Shown piece after piece: positions 18,847-28,005 of a stretch of 64,000 nucleotides of DNA (position 1 is the stretch's first letter; each line of letters opens with the position of its first letter). The notes below the pieces were generated by a model. It was not told the origin of the DNA. It worked only from the letters and a program-made list of their open reading frames with translations, and searched no databases. The translations under genes were made by a program, and so were the position numbers. This DNA is from Cytobacillus stercorigallinarum (GTDB lineage: Bacteria > Bacillota > Bacilli > Bacillales > Cytobacillaceae): the NCBI RefSeq assembly GCF_014836495.1, contig NZ_JACSQT010000001.1, forward strand, positions 186,001 through 250,000, given 5' to 3'.

Positions 18847-21483
18847 ATGTCAAAGAAAAAACTCGTATTAATAGATGGAAATAGTATAGCTTATCGGGCT
18901 TTTTTTGCTCTTCCCTTATTAAATAACGATAAAGGCATACATACGAATGCAGTCTATGGATTTACGATGATGCTTATGCGAATTTTGGAAGATGAAAAAC
19001 CTACTCATATTCTCGTTGCATTTGATGCCGGTAAAACTACATTTAGACATAAAACATTTACAGAATATAAAGGTGGCAGACAAAAAACGCCGCCAGAACT
19101 TTCAGAACAGTTCCCGGTGATTAGAGAGCTGCTAGATGCTTATCAAATTGCTCGTTATGAGTTAGCGAATTATGAAGCGGATGATATTATTGGTACCCTA
19201 TCTTTAAGAGCTGAGCAAGATGGTTTCGAAGTGAAGGTCATTTCAGGGGACAAAGACTTAACGCAGCTCAGTTCAGAAAAGACAACTGTAGGAATTACGA
19301 GAAAGGGAATTACTGATATTGAAGAATACACCCCTCAGCATATCGAGGAAAAGTATGGTATCACACCTGAACGAATCATTGATATGAAAGGCCTAATGGG
19401 AGATAGCTCTGATAATATTCCGGGTGTGCCGGGTGTTGGGGAGAAAACCGCACTCAAATTATTAAAGGAGTTTGGTACATTAGAACATTTAATGCAATCG
19501 ATTGATCAAGTGAGTGGTAACAAATTAAAAGAAAAGCTAGAGGAATTTCAAAACCAAGCTTTAATGAGTAAAGAATTAGCAACCATTTTAAGAGAAGCGC
19601 CGATTGAAGTAGAGCTAGATAAAATAGCCTACGAAGGTGGGAATGAAGAAAAATTATATCATTTATTTAAAGACCTCGGTTTTAATTCTTTATTAGAAAA
19701 AATAAGCTTTGATTTAGCAGAAGACCAAACGGCTGAGCTTGAAGAAATTAATTATGAGATTGTTACAGATTTTACCGAGGAACAGTTAGATGGAGATAGC
19801 GCATTATATATTGAAGTGTTAGAGGATAATTATCATTACGCAGATATTCTTGGAATAGCAGTCACCAACAAAAATGGACACTTCTTTATTTCAACAAAAA
19901 ACGCTTGTCAATCGAAAGTGTTTAAAAAATGGGCAGAAGATGATGCCTCTCCAAAGGTTGTATATGATGCGAAAAGGTCTGAAGTTTCACTAAGACATCA
20001 TGGTATTCATTTAAAAGGTATCCATTTTGATATCCTTTTAGCAGCTTATATTATCAATCCTTCTGAAACAATTGAAGATTTAGCTTCTATTGCGCGCAAT
20101 CACGGATACTCTGCAATTCAATCTGATCAAGCTTTTTATGGAAAAGGAGCAAAAAGGAGTATTCCAAACGAAGAAGAACTTGCCCCTCATATTCTAAGGA
20201 AAGCAGTGGCAATGGATTCGCTTTATGAGAAGTTGGATACTTCGCTACAAACGAACCAGCAGTCTGCACTTTTTTATGAATTAGAATTACCCTTATCATT
20301 GATCCTTGCTGATATGGAATCGGCAGGTATTAAAGTGGACTTGAATCGTCTGCGTTCAATGGGAACAGAGTTATTAGAGAAACTTGCAGCCATTGAGAAT
20401 CGAATTCACGCCTATGCTGGTGAAGCATTTAATATTAATTCTCCGAAACAATTAGGGGTAATCTTATTTGATAAGCTACGTTTACCAGTTATGAAGAAAA
20501 CAAAAACGGGCTATTCTACGTCAGCAGATGTATTAGAAAAATTAGAATCCAAACATGAGATTATCAAAGAAATCCTTGAATATCGTCAATTAGCGAAACT
20601 ACAATCCACCTATATTGAAGGTTTACTAAAGGTGGTCAATAAAGAAACAGATAAAGTGCATACCCGATTTAATCAAGCGTTAACGCAAACGGGAAGATTA
20701 AGTTCTACTGATCCTAACTTACAAAATATCCCAATTCGCTTAGAAGAAGGTAGAAAGATTAGACAAGCATTTATTCCTTCAAAAAAAGATTGGGTTATTT
20801 TTGCCGCAGATTATTCACAGATAGAATTAAGGGTTCTCGCTCATATTGCAGCTGATGAAAAACTAATCTCTGCATTTAAGGAAGATCTAGATATTCATAC
20901 GAAGACAGCTATGGAAGTCTTTCATGTTTCTAAAGAAGAAGTAACGGGAAATATGCGCCGTCATGCAAAAGCAGTTAACTTTGGGATTGTTTACGGAATA
21001 AGTGATTACGGCCTTTCACAAAGTCTATCTATTACAAGAAAAGAAGCTGGAGAATTTATTGATCGCTACTTAACAAGCTACCCTGCTGTTAGACAATATA
21101 TGGACGACATTGTGCAAGAGGCAAAAGAAAAAGGGTTCGTAGAAACATTACTTCACCGTCGTAGATATTTACCGGAAATTACAAGTCGGAATTTTAATCT
21201 TCGCAGTTTTGCGGAAAGAACGGCTATGAATACACCAATTCAAGGTAGTGCCGCAGATATTATTAAAAAAGCGATGATTGATATGGCTGACCGCCTAGAG
21301 AAGGAACAATTACAATCCAAGCTTTTATTACAAGTGCATGATGAACTGATATTTGAAGCACCGGTAGAAGAAATTGAAAAACTAAAAGAAATTGTTCCAG
21401 ATGTAATGGAGCATGCCGTGGAGTTAAAAGTGCCGTTAAAAGTAGATTATTCATACGGCCCAACATGGTTTGATGCGAAATAA
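18847..21483 (+). CDS. polA: DNA polymerase I
   Basis: An 878-residue repair and Okazaki-fragment polymerase. Domains in order: a 5'-nuclease domain (residues 1 to about 290; LIDGNSIAYRAFF, YEADDIIGTL, GDSSDNIPGVPGVGEKTA), a middle 3'-5' exonuclease-like domain, and the polymerase domain with motif A DYSQIELRVLAHIA, motif B RRHAKAVNFGIVYG and motif C QVHDELIFE. The middle domain lacks the DxE pair (it reads LYIEVLED), so proofreading is probably lost, as in other Bacillus enzymes. Start ATG follows GAAGGAGG. It leads the polA-mutM-ytaF-coaE group. Confidence 0.98.
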   Translation: MSKKKLVLIDGNSIAYRAFFALPLLNNDKGIHTNAVYGFTMMLMRILEDEKPTHILVAFDAGKTTFRHKTFTEYKGGRQKTPPELSEQFPVIRELLDAYQIARYELANYEADDIIGTLSLRAEQDGFEVKVISGDKDLTQLSSEKTTVGITRKGITDIEEYTPQHIEEKYGITPERIIDMKGLMGDSSDNIPGVPGVGEKTALKLLKEFGTLEHLMQSIDQVSGNKLKEKLEEFQNQALMSKELATILREAPIEVELDKIAYEGGNEEKLYHLFKDLGFNSLLEKISFDLAEDQTAELEEINYEIVTDFTEEQLDGDSALYIEVLEDNYHYADILGIAVTNKNGHFFISTKNACQSKVFKKWAEDDASPKVVYDAKRSEVSLRHHGIHLKGIHFDILLAAYIINPSETIEDLASIARNHGYSAIQSDQAFYGKGAKRSIPNEEELAPHILRKAVAMDSLYEKLDTSLQTNQQSALFYELELPLSLILADMESAGIKVDLNRLRSMGTELLEKLAAIENRIHAYAGEAFNINSPKQLGVILFDKLRLPVMKKTKTGYSTSADVLEKLESKHEIIKEILEYRQLAKLQSTYIEGLLKVVNKETDKVHTRFNQALTQTGRLSSTDPNLQNIPIRLEEGRKIRQAFIPSKKDWVIFAADYSQIELRVLAHIAADEKLISAFKEDLDIHTKTAMEVFHVSKEEVTGNMRRHAKAVNFGIVYGISDYGLSQSLSITRKEAGEFIDRYLTSYPAVRQYMDDIVQEAKEKGFVETLLHRRRYLPEITSRNFNLRSFAERTAMNTPIQGSAADIIKKAMIDMADRLEKEQLQSKLLLQVHDELIFEAPVEEIEKLKEIVPDVMEHAVELKVPLKVDYSYGPTWFDAK

Positions 21484-21523
21484 GTGAGTTCGCAATCGGA
21501 TTGAAAAAAAGGAGTTATTATGA

Positions 21524-22357
21524 ATGCCTGAATTACCTGAGGTAGAAACAGTAAGAAGAACTTTAGAAGAGTTGATTATCGGGAAAACCATTGACCAAGT
21601 GACAGTACACTGGCCGAAAATGGTGAAAGAACCAGACGATGTTGTTCAATTTGCAAAGGCGTTAGAAGGTGAAACATTTAAAGCGGTTGCGCGTCGAGGG
21701 AAATTTTTGATCCTTTATACGGATGATTTAGCCCTTGTTTCTCATTTGCGAATGGAAGGGAGATATGGGGTATATCCGAAATCGGAAACGATTGATAAAC
21801 ATACACATGTGATTTTCTCCTTTACAGATGGAACAGAGTTAAGGTATAAAGATGTGCGCAAATTTGGCACCATGCATTTATTTAAACGCGGTGAAGAGCT
21901 CGGCCAACTTCCGCTATCGCAATTAGGTGTAGAACCTTTATCAGATGCCTTTTCTCCAGAGATATTACAACTTTCATTGAATAAGACAGCAAGGCCTATT
22001 AAGGCAGCTCTCTTGGATCAAAAGCTAATTGTAGGCTTGGGTAATATATATGTCGATGAATCTTTGTTTAAAGCAGGTATTCATCCAGAGCGCTCTGCTA
22101 AAACATTAACAAAAGAGGAAGTAGACAAACTTTATCGGGAAATTAAAGCAACACTGTCTGAAGCTGTTGAACGAGGGGGCAGTACGATACGTTCGTATGT
22201 GAACTCCCAAGGCCAAATAGGGTTATTTCAGTTAGAGCTTTTTGTGTATGGTCGTCGTGGAGAGGACTGTAAAGTTTGTGCTACACCGCTCGAGAGAATC
22301 ATTGCCGGTGGACGTGGAACCGTTTATTGTCCACATTGTCAGCCAAAAATAAAATAA
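21524..22357 (+). CDS. mutM: Formamidopyrimidine-DNA glycosylase
   Basis: A 277-residue base excision enzyme that removes oxidised purines such as 8-oxoguanine and nicks the site. The mature N-terminus PELPEVETVRR carries the catalytic proline and glutamate. A helix-two-turn-helix region (GLGNIYVDE) and the C-terminal zinc finger, with cysteines in CKVCATPLER and CPHC, are complete. The start is the ATG giving MPELPEV with AAAGGAG upstream. It follows polA by 40 bases, a usual repair pairing. Confidence 0.97.
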   Translation: MPELPEVETVRRTLEELIIGKTIDQVTVHWPKMVKEPDDVVQFAKALEGETFKAVARRGKFLILYTDDLALVSHLRMEGRYGVYPKSETIDKHTHVIFSFTDGTELRYKDVRKFGTMHLFKRGEELGQLPLSQLGVEPLSDAFSPEILQLSLNKTARPIKAALLDQKLIVGLGNIYVDESLFKAGIHPERSAKTLTKEEVDKLYREIKATLSEAVERGGSTIRSYVNSQGQIGLFQLELFVYGRRGEDCKVCATPLERIIAGGRGTVYCPHCQPKIK

Positions 22358-22405
22358 TTATATTTTCTTTTGTCATCTAAGCCTAGATTATAGATAACAT
22401 TGGAT

Positions 22406-22450
22406 GGGCTTCTTCCATATAATATGTTAGCCATTTCATGGAAGGAGCTC
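22406..22450 (+). promoter_or_regulatory. Hairpin that hides the ytaF ribosome binding site
   Basis: GCTTCTTCCAT (22408-22418) pairs with ATGGAAGGAGC (22438-22448) over 11 bases with one G-U, and two more pairs can extend it. The right arm contains the GGAAGGAG ribosome binding site for the ATG at 22457. A short TTTT follows, so a weak terminator is an alternative reading. Confidence 0.45.
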
Positions 22451-22456
22451 TTTTAT

Positions 22457-23098
22457 ATGACGCAAATGATGACACTTATTATACTAGCTATAGCTGTTAG
22501 CTTAGATAGTTTTAGTGTAGGTTTAACGTATGGATTAAGAAAAATGAAAATTCCAATTAAATCAATTTTAATTATTGCTTGTTGTTCAGCCTTTACTCTC
22601 CTCATTTCAATGGGAATTGGACATACAATAGCAAAGTTTATCTCGCCTACCTTTGCAAATAGTATTGGCGGTATCATCCTTATTCTATTAGGTGCTTGGG
22701 TACTGTATCAGTTTTTCCGCCCTGAAAAGGAAAAGGATAAGGATGCCCTCCCGCATGAGAAAATTCTTTTGAATTTTGAAATCAAGTCTCTTGGTGTAGT
22801 TATTAACATTTTAAGAAAGCCAATGGTAGCCGATATTGATAAATCTGGTACAATTACTGGTATTGAAGCCTTTTTATTAGGGTTTGCTTTATCACTTGAT
22901 GCCTTTGGTGCAGGTATTGGAGCGGCTATGCTTGGGTATTCCCCCTATTATTTAGCTGTATGTGTGGCGGTTATGAGTTCATTGTTTGTTTTCGGTGGGA
23001 TGAGTATTGGCTCGGTATTTTCTAAATCTCAGTGGATGCAACGGTGTTCGTTTATACCAGGATTAATTTTAATTATACTTGGAATCTGGAAAATTTAA
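22457..23098 (+). CDS. ytaF: Sporulation membrane protein YtaF, MntP-like
   Basis: A 213-residue membrane protein with six hydrophobic segments in two similar halves. Each half carries an SLDSF- or SLDAFG-type aspartate motif (AVSLDSFSVG near residue 16, ALSLDAFGAG near residue 150), the pattern of the MntP manganese exporter superfamily. B. subtilis YtaF is sporulation-associated with unproven transport function. I prefer the ATG at 22457 with GAAGGAG 9 bases upstream over an in-frame ATG at 22400, which would make a hydrophobic leader out of the hairpin region. It follows mutM in the same direction. Confidence 0.85.
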   Translation: MTQMMTLIILAIAVSLDSFSVGLTYGLRKMKIPIKSILIIACCSAFTLLISMGIGHTIAKFISPTFANSIGGIILILLGAWVLYQFFRPEKEKDKDALPHEKILLNFEIKSLGVVINILRKPMVADIDKSGTITGIEAFLLGFALSLDAFGAGIGAAMLGYSPYYLAVCVAVMSSLFVFGGMSIGSVFSKSQWMQRCSFIPGLILIILGIWKI

Positions 23099-23125
23099 TT
23101 TGATAAAAAAGGTGTGAATGTTAAA

Positions 23126-23728
23126 ATGGCAGTAATTATCGGACTCACTGGTGGTATTGCAAGCGGCAAGAGTACAGTATCCACCATGTTAAAAGAAAGA
23201 GCGATTACAGTAATAGATGCAGATGTTGAAGCGAAACGAGCAGTTGAAAAAGGTGAGCCTGCTTATGATGAAATTGTCTCCCATTTTGGTCAAGAGATTC
23301 TGCTTGAAAATGGGGAGATTAATCGTCAAAAATTAGGTTCCATTGTTTTTTATAGTGAAGAGGAAAGAATGATGCTCAATAGTATTGTCCATCCAGCTGT
23401 AAGGAGAAGAATGAACGAGCAAAAAGACGAAGCCGTTGCTAATGGTGAAAAAATGGTCGTTTTAGATATTCCGCTCTTATTTGAAAGTAAACTCACATAT
23501 ATGGTGGATTACACCGTTTTAGTATATGTGAATAAAGAAAATCAGCTTCAGCGTTTAATGAAGAGAAATGGATTTGATGCAAATGAAGCGAATGCACGTA
23601 TTCGATCACAAATGCTATTGGAAGAAAAAGTGCAACTAGCGGATTTCTTAATTGATAATAATGGCGAACTTGCAAGTACAGAGAAGCAATTAGATGATTT
23701 ACTGTTACAATTAAAAGATAAACAGTAA
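23126..23728 (+). CDS. coaE: Dephospho-CoA kinase
   Basis: A 200-residue kinase that phosphorylates dephospho-CoA in the last step of coenzyme A synthesis. The Walker [13 protein letters not shown] is at the N-terminus, and the conserved DADxxA-like region ([12 protein letters not shown]) and VLDIPLLFE follow. I chose the ATG at 23126 ([10 protein letters not shown]); a GTG 12 bases earlier is also in frame. It is the last gene of the polA group, with a modest terminator after it. Confidence 0.95.
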   Translation: MAVIIGLTGGIASGKSTVSTMLKERAITVIDADVEAKRAVEKGEPAYDEIVSHFGQEILLENGEINRQKLGSIVFYSEEERMMLNSIVHPAVRRRMNEQKDEAVANGEKMVVLDIPLLFESKLTYMVDYTVLVYVNKENQLQRLMKRNGFDANEANARIRSQMLLEEKVQLADFLIDNNGELASTEKQLDDLLLQLKDKQ

Positions 23729-23781
23729 AACACAATTACAACTTAGACTTCTTGTTTCAGAAGTAATATTTCAACCCTTTT

Positions 23782-23810
23782 CGTCCACAATAATAAGTGG
23801 ATGTTTTTTT
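23782..23810 (+). terminator. Likely terminator after coaE
   Basis: A seven-pair stem, CGTCCAC with GTGGATG (one G-U), has an eight-base loop and is followed by seven T residues. Confidence 0.6.
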
Positions 23811-23947
23811 GCCACTAAAGAAATATAGCTGTAGCGATGGCCTTTTTACGTAATGTCACGCGTTTTATTGCTTCTTTACACACGCGATATTTCTGAATAG
23901 TGGAACTTTAAAATATCCGCAATTTGCTCATCACATTTTGTGGTTAA

Positions 23948-23992
23948 TATGTTATACTATTAGCATGAAAATGGTTAAAAAAGTATAACATT
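23948..23992. promoter_or_regulatory. Paired CcpN-like sites at the gapB promoter
   Basis: TATGTTATACT (23948-23958) fits the CcpN consensus TRTGHYATAYW and contains a -10-like TATACT. An inverted copy, AGTATAACATT (23982-23992), lies 23 bases downstream; ten bases are perfect complements. CcpN represses gapB and pckA under glycolytic conditions in B. subtilis. Confidence 0.7.
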
Positions 23993-24012
23993 TATACGGA
24001 AGGGGCCGTAAG

Positions 24013-25038
24013 ATGAAGGCGAAAATAGCGATTAATGGGTTTGGGAGAATAGGACGAATGGTGTTTAGAAAGGCCATTCTTGATGATACATTGGAAGTAG
24101 TAGCAGTAAATGCTAGTTATCCACCAGAAACTTTAGCACATTTAATTAAATATGATTCAACACATGGTGCATTCCAAGGCGAAGTGATTCCCGAAGATGA
24201 TGCGCTTGTAGTGAACGGAAAAAGAGTTCAATTACTTAGCAATCGTAACCCTGAGGAACTTCCTTGGAAACAAATGGAGATTGATATTGTTGTTGAAGCT
24301 ACAGGTAAATTCAACTCTAAAGATAAAGCGATGCTTCATTTAAATGCAGGTGCTAAGAAAGTTGTTTTAACGGCTCCAGGGAAAAATGAAGATGTAACAA
24401 TTGTGATGGGTGTTAATGATGAAGCGCTTAACATTGCTGAACATGATGTTATTTCTAATGCTTCTTGTACAACCAATTGTTTAGCGCCAGTGGCAAAAGT
24501 ATTAGAAGATAAATTCGGGATTGAAAACGGTTTAATGACGACTGTACATGCTTATACAAATGACCAAAAGAACCTTGATAACCCACATAAGGATCTTCGC
24601 CGTGCTAGAGCTTGTGCGCAGTCAATCATTCCTACATCAACAGGAGCGGCGAAAGCATTGTCTCTTGTATTACCACAATTAAAAGGTAAGTTACATGGTA
24701 TGGCTCTGCGCGTGCCAACGCCAGATGTATCACTTGTTGATTTAGTTGTTGATTTAAAGCGGGATGTAACAATTGATGAAGTAAATGCTGCGTTTGAAGA
24801 TGCGGCACAAAATGAATTAAAAGGCATTTTAGATATAACAGAAGAACCACTTGTTTCAATTGATTTTACAACAAATCCACACTCTGCCATTATTGATGGA
24901 CTGTCCACAATGATGATCGGTGAGAACAAAGTAAAAGTTTTAGCTTGGTATGATAACGAGTGGGGTTATTCTTGTCGCGTAGTTGATTTAGTGAAATACG
25001 TGGCGGAAGAGTTAAATAAATCTGCAGTGAACGCATAA
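24013..25038 (+). CDS. gapB: Gluconeogenic glyceraldehyde-3-phosphate dehydrogenase
   Basis: A 341-residue GapB-type enzyme running the reaction toward gluconeogenesis, usually with NADP. The nucleotide-binding GFGRIGRM is at residues 8-15 and the catalytic cysteine lies in SNASCTTNCLAP. The segment VVAVNASYPPETLAHLIKYD replaces the NDL of glycolytic GapA, a mark of the GapB group. The ATG follows GGAAGGGGCC. The two CcpN-like sites just upstream support repression during glycolysis. A strong terminator ends this single-gene unit. Confidence 0.95.
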   Translation: MKAKIAINGFGRIGRMVFRKAILDDTLEVVAVNASYPPETLAHLIKYDSTHGAFQGEVIPEDDALVVNGKRVQLLSNRNPEELPWKQMEIDIVVEATGKFNSKDKAMLHLNAGAKKVVLTAPGKNEDVTIVMGVNDEALNIAEHDVISNASCTTNCLAPVAKVLEDKFGIENGLMTTVHAYTNDQKNLDNPHKDLRRARACAQSIIPTSTGAAKALSLVLPQLKGKLHGMALRVPTPDVSLVDLVVDLKRDVTIDEVNAAFEDAAQNELKGILDITEEPLVSIDFTTNPHSAIIDGLSTMMIGENKVKVLAWYDNEWGYSCRVVDLVKYVAEELNKSAVNA

Positions 25039-25045
25039 TTTGATG

Positions 25046-25079
25046 TAGGCAATCCTTTTAAAGGATTGCCTATTTTTTT
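25046..25079 (+). terminator. Intrinsic terminator after gapB
   Basis: TAGGCAATCC pairs with GGATTGCCTA, extended by TTT/AAA near the loop, followed by a run of seven or more T. Confidence 0.9.
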
Positions 25080-25343
25080 ACATTCTTACTAGAAAGCTAA
25101 AAAGAAACTAAAGTGAATACTTCATAAATTATCACCTATACAGTCAATTCTTCAAAATCAGAATGTTTGTTTGTCCTGATGTAAATTTTTTAAGATGATG
25201 ACTAAAAAAGTTTGAATAAATTGTGACATTTTCCTTGGCTAACGAAGGGGATAAACGTTGATAATAACAATGATTCACTACTTTCCTTCATGTGAAGATG
25301 TAATTATAATTGAAATTCACTTAAATAAATTTTCTAGGATTTA
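25080..25343. other. Intergenic stretch before the speD promoter
   Basis: About 260 AT-rich bases between the gapB terminator and the speD promoter. No gene or clear element seen. Confidence 0.4.
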
Positions 25344-25372
25344 TTGCAAAAGAACATTAAACAAAGTATACT
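25344..25372 (+). promoter_or_regulatory. Sigma-A promoter for speD
   Basis: TTGCAA (25344-25349) and TATACT (25367-25372) are 17 bases apart. Transcription would start near 25379, giving a leader of about 137 bases. Confidence 0.75.
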
Positions 25373-25378
25373 AAAAAT

Positions 25379-25515
25379 CGTGAACTTCTCAACGAGTAAG
25401 GCGCTAAATGGCTACTTAAAGGGTTAGGACCTCTTTGGACTAACTTTCCCCCGTGGTAGTTATATGCTTTACCCAGTAGAAATTCATGTCAATTAGTAAA
25501 GGGGGAAATTTGAAT
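25379..25515 (+). promoter_or_regulatory. speD leader able to mask its ribosome binding site
   Basis: TTTCCCCC (25445-25452) is an exact complement of GGGGGAAA (25501-25508), the speD ribosome binding site. An upstream hairpin, AGGGTTAG with CTAACTTT (25420-25427 with 25440-25447), uses part of the same anti-site, so the two folds compete. This resembles a translational switch. I do not recognise a named riboswitch class. Confidence 0.45.
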
Positions 25516-25899
25516 ATGGAAACAATGGGTCGTCACGTCATCTCAGAGCTTTGGGGATGCGATTTTGAAAAATTGAATGATATGTCATTTATTGAGCAAA
25601 CATTTGTAGCAGCTGCACTAAAATCAGGAGCAGAAGTGCGAGAGGTGGCATTCCATAAATTTGCACCACAAGGTGTAAGTGGGGTTGTCATTATTTCAGA
25701 GTCGCATTTAACTATACACAGTTTTCCGGAGCATGGTTATGCAAGCATTGATGTTTATACTTGCGGTGATCTTAATCCTCATATCGCAGCTGACCATATC
25801 GCAGAAGCTTTAGGTGCTGATACACGTGAGAATATAGAAATTCCTCGTGGAATGGGTCCTGTTCAAGTTAAGAACGCAACAAAAGCCAATGTGTTATAA
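25516..25899 (+). CDS. speD: S-adenosylmethionine decarboxylase proenzyme
   Basis: A 127-residue class 1B SAM decarboxylase that supplies the aminopropyl donor for spermidine. The self-cleavage site lies between Glu62 and Ser63 in [11 protein letters not shown], where Ser63 becomes the pyruvoyl cofactor; the conserved [16 protein letters not shown] follows. I chose the ATG at 25516 ([14 protein letters not shown], as in B. subtilis) with GGGGG 10 bases before it, over an upstream in-frame ATG at 25486. It is monocistronic, with its own promoter, unusual leader and terminator. Confidence 0.96.
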   Translation: METMGRHVISELWGCDFEKLNDMSFIEQTFVAAALKSGAEVREVAFHKFAPQGVSGVVIISESHLTIHSFPEHGYASIDVYTCGDLNPHIAADHIAEALGADTRENIEIPRGMGPVQVKNATKANVL

Positions 25900-25912
25900 T
25901 AAAGAAGTTTTC

Positions 25913-25943
25913 AAGAGTGCAAGCGAATCATTGCACTCTTTTT
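25913..25943 (+). terminator. Intrinsic terminator after speD
   Basis: Perfect arms AAGAGTGCAA and TTGCACTCTT with an eight-base loop and a T tail. Confidence 0.9.
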
Positions 25944-26045
25944 AATATGAAAAAAACATATCTACTTGTACTGACAACTCCTTTTTTATATGATAGTAAG
26001 TAAAGATACATTTTAGGAATGTAAAGAAGAGACGGAGTTGATTGT

Positions 26046-26507
26046 ATGAAATGTCCTTCATGCCAACATAATAATACTCGTGTGCTAGACTCTCGTCCTG
26101 TTGATGAAGGTAAATCGATACGAAGACGAAGAGAATGTGAAAAATGTGGTTATCGGTTTACAACTTTTGAAAAGGTAGAAGAAATTCCTTTGATTGTCGT
26201 GAAAAAAGAAGGAACAAGAGAAGAGTTTAGCAGAGAGAAAATATTGCGTGGACTAATAAAAGCTTGTGAAAAACGACCGGTTGCATTAAAAAGACTCGAA
26301 GATATCACTTTTCAAGTTGAAAAGGAATTAAGAAGCAACGGAGTTTCAGAAGTAAAAAGTGATGATGTTGGCGAAATGGTTATGGACAGGCTAGTGAAGG
26401 TTGACGATGTTGCCTATGTTCGCTTCGCTTCTGTTTATCGTCAATTCAAAGATATTAATGTATTTATAGAAGAGCTAAAAGAGTTAATGAAGAAGGAACA
26501 AGCGTAA
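26046..26507 (+). CDS. nrdR: Transcriptional repressor NrdR
   Basis: A 153-residue zinc-finger and ATP-cone repressor of ribonucleotide reductase genes. The N-terminal zinc ribbon has CPSC at residues 3-6 and CEKCGYRF near residue 31. The ATP-cone domain fills residues 49-140. It represses nrd promoters according to the ATP/dATP balance. The start follows GACGGAG. A terminator lies only 3 bases after the stop, separating it from dnaB. Confidence 0.96.
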   Translation: MKCPSCQHNNTRVLDSRPVDEGKSIRRRRECEKCGYRFTTFEKVEEIPLIVVKKEGTREEFSREKILRGLIKACEKRPVALKRLEDITFQVEKELRSNGVSEVKSDDVGEMVMDRLVKVDDVAYVRFASVYRQFKDINVFIEELKELMKKEQA

Positions 26508-26510
26508 AGG

Positions 26511-26557
26511 TGAGCAAATAGGCTAAAGGTGAATTTAGCTTCTTTGCTCATTTTTTT
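26511..26557 (+). terminator. Intrinsic terminator after nrdR
   Basis: A two-part stem: TGAGCAAA with TTTGCTCA outside and GCTAAA with TTTAGC inside, followed by seven T residues. Confidence 0.9.
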
Positions 26558-26586
26558 CAACATATGAAAGAAAGAAGGTATTTTTC

Positions 26587-28005
26587 ATGGCCCAGCATTG
26601 GACTGAAGTCATCCCAAGTGATCATTATACAGTGGCTTTAAATGGGCTGTTACATGACTACGATCGGAAAATCTTAGTATTTCTTTATCAGCCACTTATT
26701 GGGACCATTGCGTATAGTTTATATATGACTTTATGGATGGAAGTAGAGGAAAACCGTATTTGGTCATCATCTTCGCGTAACCATCATGGACTGATGAGTA
26801 TGATGGACCTAAGCTTGAAAGAAATATATGAGGCAAGAAAAAAACTTGAAGGAATCGGTTTGTTAAAAGTGTATGTAAAAGAAGGAGAAAATCGTGAATT
26901 TATTTATCAATTACAACCACCCCTTTCTCCAAGTACATTTTTCCTAGATGGCATGCTCAATATCTTTCTTTACAAAAAAATCGGGAAAACGCAATATACG
27001 AGACTAAAGCGCTTTTTTAGTGATGAGGAGTATTCAAACCTTCATTCTGACTATAAGGAAGTAACAACCGCCTTTCATGAGGTTTATACATCTGGGCAAC
27101 AGATCGCTAAAGAATATAATGATGATTTATCTATTTCTCCAAAGGGTGAATGGGTAGATAGAATGGAATCGGTGAAGATTCAAATTCCATGGCAAACATT
27201 TAATTTTTCGTTATTAGAAGCGGGCCTTAGTGAGTCGCTTGTCCCTCGAAAAGCACTTACGCAAACAGTAAAAGATGCCATTAGTAATTTAGCGTTTTTA
27301 TATAATATTGATGTCATGGAAATGAAGAATATTGTTATAAGCGCGATGAATGAAGATGATGAAGTTGAGATGGATGAATTGCGAAAATCGGCAAGGGATT
27401 GGTATCAAATGAACCATCGTGACGAACTGCCATCATTAATCACGCAAACTCAGCCTGTTCATAGTCTTTCAATAACTGAAAAGCCAAAAAGCAAAGAAGA
27501 GGAGCTTATTCATTACTTTGATACAACTTCTCCTATTCAATTTTTGAAAGATTTATCTGGAGGTGCAGAACCTTCTAAAACCGAAATAAAAATACTTGAA
27601 GATGTGATGTTTCATCAGAAGTTGCCTCCTGGCGTGATGAATGTCTTGATTGATTATGTGATGCGTAAAACAGATAAAAAGCTGACAAAGGCATATGTGG
27701 AAACGATTGCAAGTCATTGGGCGAGAAAGAGTATTCAAACTACAGCCAATGCCATGGCTTTAGCGAAAAAAGAACATCAACAATATTTAAAATGGGCAGA
27801 GAATAAAAAAGTAGGAAAGCGTTCTTCAAAATCTAATACGAAAAAAGCTGTGACGAGAACAGAGCTTTTACCTGATTGGTTTGAAGAAGAAACGAGTGAA
27901 AATAAGCCTGTCCAACAGAAGCAGGAGCAGAAAGATGAACATTTAGATCTTAATATGAAAGAATTTCAAGAACTGATGAAAAGAAGAAATGGGGGTGGAC
28001 AATAA
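26587..28005 (+). CDS. dnaB: Replication initiation and membrane attachment protein DnaB
   Basis: A 472-residue Firmicute DnaB (not the E. coli helicase of that name), the same length as in B. subtilis. With DnaD and DnaI it loads the replicative helicase at the origin and at restarting forks. The sequence shows the N-terminal winged-helix region, a DnaB/DnaD-type helical domain around residues 290-400, and a charged C-terminal tail. The ATG follows AGAAGGTATT. It abuts dnaI: the stop and the dnaI start are adjacent. Confidence 0.94.
   Translation: MAQHWTEVIPSDHYTVALNGLLHDYDRKILVFLYQPLIGTIAYSLYMTLWMEVEENRIWSSSSRNHHGLMSMMDLSLKEIYEARKKLEGIGLLKVYVKEGENREFIYQLQPPLSPSTFFLDGMLNIFLYKKIGKTQYTRLKRFFSDEEYSNLHSDYKEVTTAFHEVYTSGQQIAKEYNDDLSISPKGEWVDRMESVKIQIPWQTFNFSLLEAGLSESLVPRKALTQTVKDAISNLAFLYNIDVMEMKNIVISAMNEDDEVEMDELRKSARDWYQMNHRDELPSLITQTQPVHSLSITEKPKSKEEELIHYFDTTSPIQFLKDLSGGAEPSKTEIKILEDVMFHQKLPPGVMNVLIDYVMRKTDKKLTKAYVETIASHWARKSIQTTANAMALAKKEHQQYLKWAENKKVGKRSSKSNTKKAVTRTELLPDWFEEETSENKPVQQKQEQKDEHLDLNMKEFQELMKRRNGGGQ

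Noticed and set aside
24552-24929. 125-codon minus-strand frame within gapB, and similar long minus-strand frames in other genes
   Set aside because: They mirror the codon bias of the real genes, lack start signals, and have no recognisable protein sequence.
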